Positions 61,539 to 64,000 of a stretch of 64,000 nucleotides of DNA are shown here, piece by piece. A program made the translations under genes and the position numbers. The notes below the pieces were generated by a model, which made no database searches, was not told the DNA's origin, and worked only from the letters and a program-made list of their open reading frames with translations. This DNA comes from Tectiglobus sp965215755. GTDB lineage: Bacteria > Pseudomonadota > Alphaproteobacteria > Rhizobiales > Hyphomicrobiaceae. The stretch is from the NCBI GenBank assembly GCA_965215755.1, contig OZ244119.1, positions 4,588,001 through 4,652,000 on the forward strand. Direction: 5' to 3'. Position 1 is the first letter of the stretch. Each line of letters starts with the position of its first letter.

Positions 61539-62687
61539 ATGCAATCTCTCGAAGGTGTTCGCGTCGTCGAATTCACGAACATTCTGTCCGGTCCCTACTG
61601 CGGCATGCTGCTGTCAGACATGGGGGCCGACGTCATCAAGGTTGAAAAGCCAACCGGCGATGACATGCGGTTCTGGCCGCCGATTACCGAAGGTTACAGC
61701 GAGAATTTCGGTTCGGTGAACCGCAACAAGCGGTCCATCGCCATGGACTTGAAGTCACCCAGCGACCTTGAGATGGCGCGTGATCTTTGTGCCGGTGCAC
61801 AGGTTGTGATTGAGAACAATCGCCCTGGTGTGATGGACCGCCTTGGCCTCGGCTACGAGGACATTAAAAAGGTCAATCCGGCGATCATCTACTGCTCGAT
61901 CAGCGCCTTTGGCACCGAAGGTCCCTATGCCAAGCGCGGTGGCTTTGATCTCGTAATCCAGGCCGAAAGCGGCATCATGAGCGTCACCGGCGAAGACGAC
62001 CCGGTCAAGTGCGGCGTTCCGATCAGTGACGTCGCGACGGGTCTCTATGGTGCGTTCGCGATTGCGGCTGCACTACGTGAAGTCGAGAAAACCGGCAAGG
62101 GTGTCCATATCGACGCGTCGATGCTGGGTGCCTCGATCGGCATTGCAGCTCTGCAAACCAGCGAGTTCTTTGGGACTGGTACCAGCGCGCCGCGTATGGG
62201 CTCGCGCCATCCCCGCAATGCGCCCTATCAGGCTTTCAAGGCATCTGATGGGTACTTCGCCATGGCAGCCGGCAATGATAAGCTCTACGCCGATGTCTGC
62301 CGCATTCTGGATCGCATGGATCTTCTCGATCGTCCCGAGTTCAAGACGACAGAGCTTCGTGCCAAGAACCAGTACGAGTTAGCTGAGATTGTCGAAGAAG
62401 AGTTCGCCAAGAAAACAGCTGCCGAATGGCTGGACATTTTGGGCGCTGAAGGTGTGCCCTGTGGCAAGATCAACTCCTACAAAGAGGCAATGTCCCATCC
62501 GCAGGTCGAACATTGTGGTTGGGTTCAGCCTGTGACTCTGCCGAATGGTGTGAAAACCAAAACGTTTGGCAGCCCACTTCGATTTGACCATGTCTCGCCG
62601 AAGATCCGGTCTGCCCCTCCAGCGCTTGGTTCACATGGCGCCGAGATCCGGGCTGAGGTTGCTGAATGGCGCAAGCGGCGCGCCTGA
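61539..62687 (+). CDS. Family III CoA-transferase (sulfoacetate activation candidate)
   Basis: 382 residues from ATG 61539 (GAGG upstream). Frc/CaiB motifs: 'GVRVVEFTNILSGPYCGMLL', 'MGADVIKVEKPTGDDMRFWP' and 'KRGGFDLVIQAESGIMSVTG', with the catalytic aspartate in the GFD segment (~149). A complete active site contrasts with the copy at 32472. Its place between the SauS-like and Xsc genes suggests it activates sulfoacetate (as proposed for SauT) to sulfoacetyl-CoA, which the dehydrogenase then reduces. The CoA donor is unknown. Confidence 0.85.
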   Translation: MQSLEGVRVVEFTNILSGPYCGMLLSDMGADVIKVEKPTGDDMRFWPPITEGYSENFGSVNRNKRSIAMDLKSPSDLEMARDLCAGAQVVIENNRPGVMDRLGLGYEDIKKVNPAIIYCSISAFGTEGPYAKRGGFDLVIQAESGIMSVTGEDDPVKCGVPISDVATGLYGAFAIAAALREVEKTGKGVHIDASMLGASIGIAALQTSEFFGTGTSAPRMGSRHPRNAPYQAFKASDGYFAMAAGNDKLYADVCRILDRMDLLDRPEFKTTELRAKNQYELAEIVEEEFAKKTAAEWLDILGAEGVPCGKINSYKEAMSHPQVEHCGWVQPVTLPNGVKTKTFGSPLRFDHVSPKIRSAPPALGSHGAEIRAEVAEWRKRRA

Positions 62688-62753
62688 TACTCTGCTTTCT
62701 CGTTTCTATCAATACACCAATCTAACCCGCACACGTCTGAGGAGAGAACACCC

Positions 62754-64000
62754 ATGAAAATGACGACGGAAGAAGCCTTTGTAAAAGTGCTTCAAATGCA
62801 CGGCATCAAGCATGCTTTCGGTATTATTGGCTCAGCTATGATGCCGATTTCCGACCTATTCCCAAAGGCTGGCATTCACTTCTGGGATTGTGCCCACGAA
62901 GGCTCCGCCGGCATGATGGCTGACGGTTACACGCGCGCCACCGGCGAAATGTCGATGATGATTGCGCAGAACGGTCCAGGCATTACGAATTTCGTCACTG
63001 CGGTCAAGACTGCCTACTGGAACCACACGCCATTGCTGCTGGTCACACCGCAGGCCGCCAACAAGACGATCGGTCAGGGTGGCTTCCAGGAAGTCGAGCA
63101 GATGAAACTGTTCGAAGACATGGTTGCCTACCAGGAAGAAGTCCGCGACCCATCTCGCGTTTGCGAGGTCCTCAACCGCGTTATTATGCAGGCCAAGCGG
63201 CTCTCTGCACCAGCGCAACTCAATATCCCGCGCGATTTCTGGACCCAGGTTGTCGATATCGACCTGCCAATGGTCGTTGCCCTTGAGCGTCCACAAGGTG
63301 GTGAAGAGTCCCTGAAGCAAGCGGCTGAGCTTCTTTCAAACGCAAAGTTCCCGGTCATTCTGAATGGTGCGGGCGTTGTTCTTGCTGATGGTATCGAAGC
63401 CACCATAGCTCTGGCTGAAAAGTTGGATGCGCCAGTTTGTGTTGGCTACCAGCACAACGACGCTTTCCCAGGGTCTCACCCACTGTTTGCCGGTCCGCTC
63501 GGTTACAATGGTTCCAAGGCTGGCATGGAGTTGATCAAGCAGGCCGACGTTGTTCTGGCTCTCGGTACGCGCCTCAACCCGTTCTCGACATTGCCGGGCT
63601 ACGGCATGGAGTACTGGCCGGCCGATGCCAAGATCATCCAGGTTGACATTAACCCAGACCGTATTGGCCTGACCAAGAAGGTTTCTGTCGGCATTGTTGG
63701 CGACGCGAAGATGGTTGCCACCTCGCTCCTGGCGAAACTCACACCAACAGCTGGCAATGCTGGTCGCGAAGAGCGCAAGGCTGCAATCGCACAGACAAAA
63801 TCTGCGTGGGCACAGCAGCTCTCATCTATGGATCACGAGGACGACGATCCAGGCACCACCTGGAATGAGCGTGCCCGTGCCGACAAGCCAGACTGGATGA
63901 GCCCACGCATGGCATGGCGCGCGATTCAGGCTGCCCTGCCGCGAGAAGCGATTATCTCATCTGACATCGGCAACAACTGCGCTATCGGCAACGCCTATCC
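62754..64000 (+). CDS. xsc: Sulfoacetaldehyde acetyltransferase (partial, cut by right edge)
   Basis: About 415 residues of an expected ~590-600, starting MKMTTEEAFVKVLQMHGIKH with GGAGAG upstream. It has ThDP-enzyme features: Glu49 in DCAHEGSAGMMADGYTRATG, the pyrimidine-domain glutamate, then 'TPQAANKTIGQGGFQEVEQM' and the ThDP-binding domain beginning near the edge (DIGNNCAIGNAY). The closely matching N-terminus places it in Xsc rather than acetolactate synthase. Xsc converts sulfoacetaldehyde and phosphate to acetyl phosphate and sulfite. This gene anchors the sulfonate reading of the operon. Confidence 0.92.
   Translation, partial: MKMTTEEAFVKVLQMHGIKHAFGIIGSAMMPISDLFPKAGIHFWDCAHEGSAGMMADGYTRATGEMSMMIAQNGPGITNFVTAVKTAYWNHTPLLLVTPQAANKTIGQGGFQEVEQMKLFEDMVAYQEEVRDPSRVCEVLNRVIMQAKRLSAPAQLNIPRDFWTQVVDIDLPMVVALERPQGGEESLKQAAELLSNAKFPVILNGAGVVLADGIEATIALAEKLDAPVCVGYQHNDAFPGSHPLFAGPLGYNGSKAGMELIKQADVVLALGTRLNPFSTLPGYGMEYWPADAKIIQVDINPDRIGLTKKVSVGIVGDAKMVATSLLAKLTPTAGNAGREERKAAIAQTKSAWAQQLSSMDHEDDDPGTTWNERARADKPDWMSPRMAWRAIQAALPREAIISSDIGNNCAIGNAY

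Overview
The window is chromosomal DNA from an alphaproteobacterium of moderately high G+C, most likely Hyphomicrobiales (Rhizobiales) or a close relative. The evidence is a PopZ-type cell-pole organiser and two characteristic gene orders: dgt-argS-SPOR-nagZ-scpA-scpB next to erpA-xth, and pcm-tolC-popZ-valS. There are no rRNA genes, prophages, CRISPR arrays or recognisable transposases. One tRNA gene (tRNA-Cys) is present.

Layout. From 1 to 23.4 kb is housekeeping DNA: a truncated ABC ATPase, the scpB/scpA/nagZ/SPOR/argS/dgt run on the minus strand, erpA-xth on the plus strand, several envelope or periplasmic proteins (SEL1-like, M48 protease, DUF2939), a PaiB-like flavin protein, valS, popZ, two tandem tolC-type genes, pcm and tRNA-Cys. 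From 23.5 to 39.8 kb is accessory metabolism: an enolase-superfamily enzyme next to a MetE-like methyltransferase, an NTF2-like protein, an amidase, DUF6644/DUF6152 and TRIC membrane proteins, Fe-alcohol dehydrogenase, a cysteine hydrolase, a CoA-transferase/CitE-like lyase pair, a macro-domain protein, a Tat-exported beta-propeller, a FAD oxidase and a LysE exporter. From 39.9 to 50.4 kb is a dense plus-strand catabolic island: GST, three SDRs, FAD oxidase, acetamidase, hotdog protein, LLM flavoprotein, acyl-CoA dehydrogenase and two enoyl-CoA hydratases. It looks like beta-oxidation-type breakdown of a cyclic or branched acid.

From 50.4 to 57.7 kb lie small hydrolases, a UGSC-family gene read through an in-frame TGA that is very probably selenocysteine, its unrecognised partner, a lone molybdopterin hydroxylase large subunit and an MscS-like protein. 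From 57.7 to 64 kb are a phytanoyl-CoA dioxygenase-like gene and a LacI-type repressor divergent from an operon of sulfoacetaldehyde dehydrogenase (SauS-like), family III CoA-transferase and sulfoacetaldehyde acetyltransferase (Xsc, cut by the right edge). That operon is most simply read as C2-sulfonate (sulfoacetate or isethionate/taurine type) catabolism under LacI control, with a clear palindromic operator.

The strongest unusual signals are the UGA-containing UGSC gene with a bSECIS-like hairpin directly downstream of the TGA, and a set of related intergenic palindromic motifs (core CGTC[A/C]GATGCGC) at three separate loci. Others are a near-perfect 24-bp GC-rich hairpin at 31.5 kb, tandem diverged tolC genes, and several enzymes that lack the usual catalytic residues of their families.
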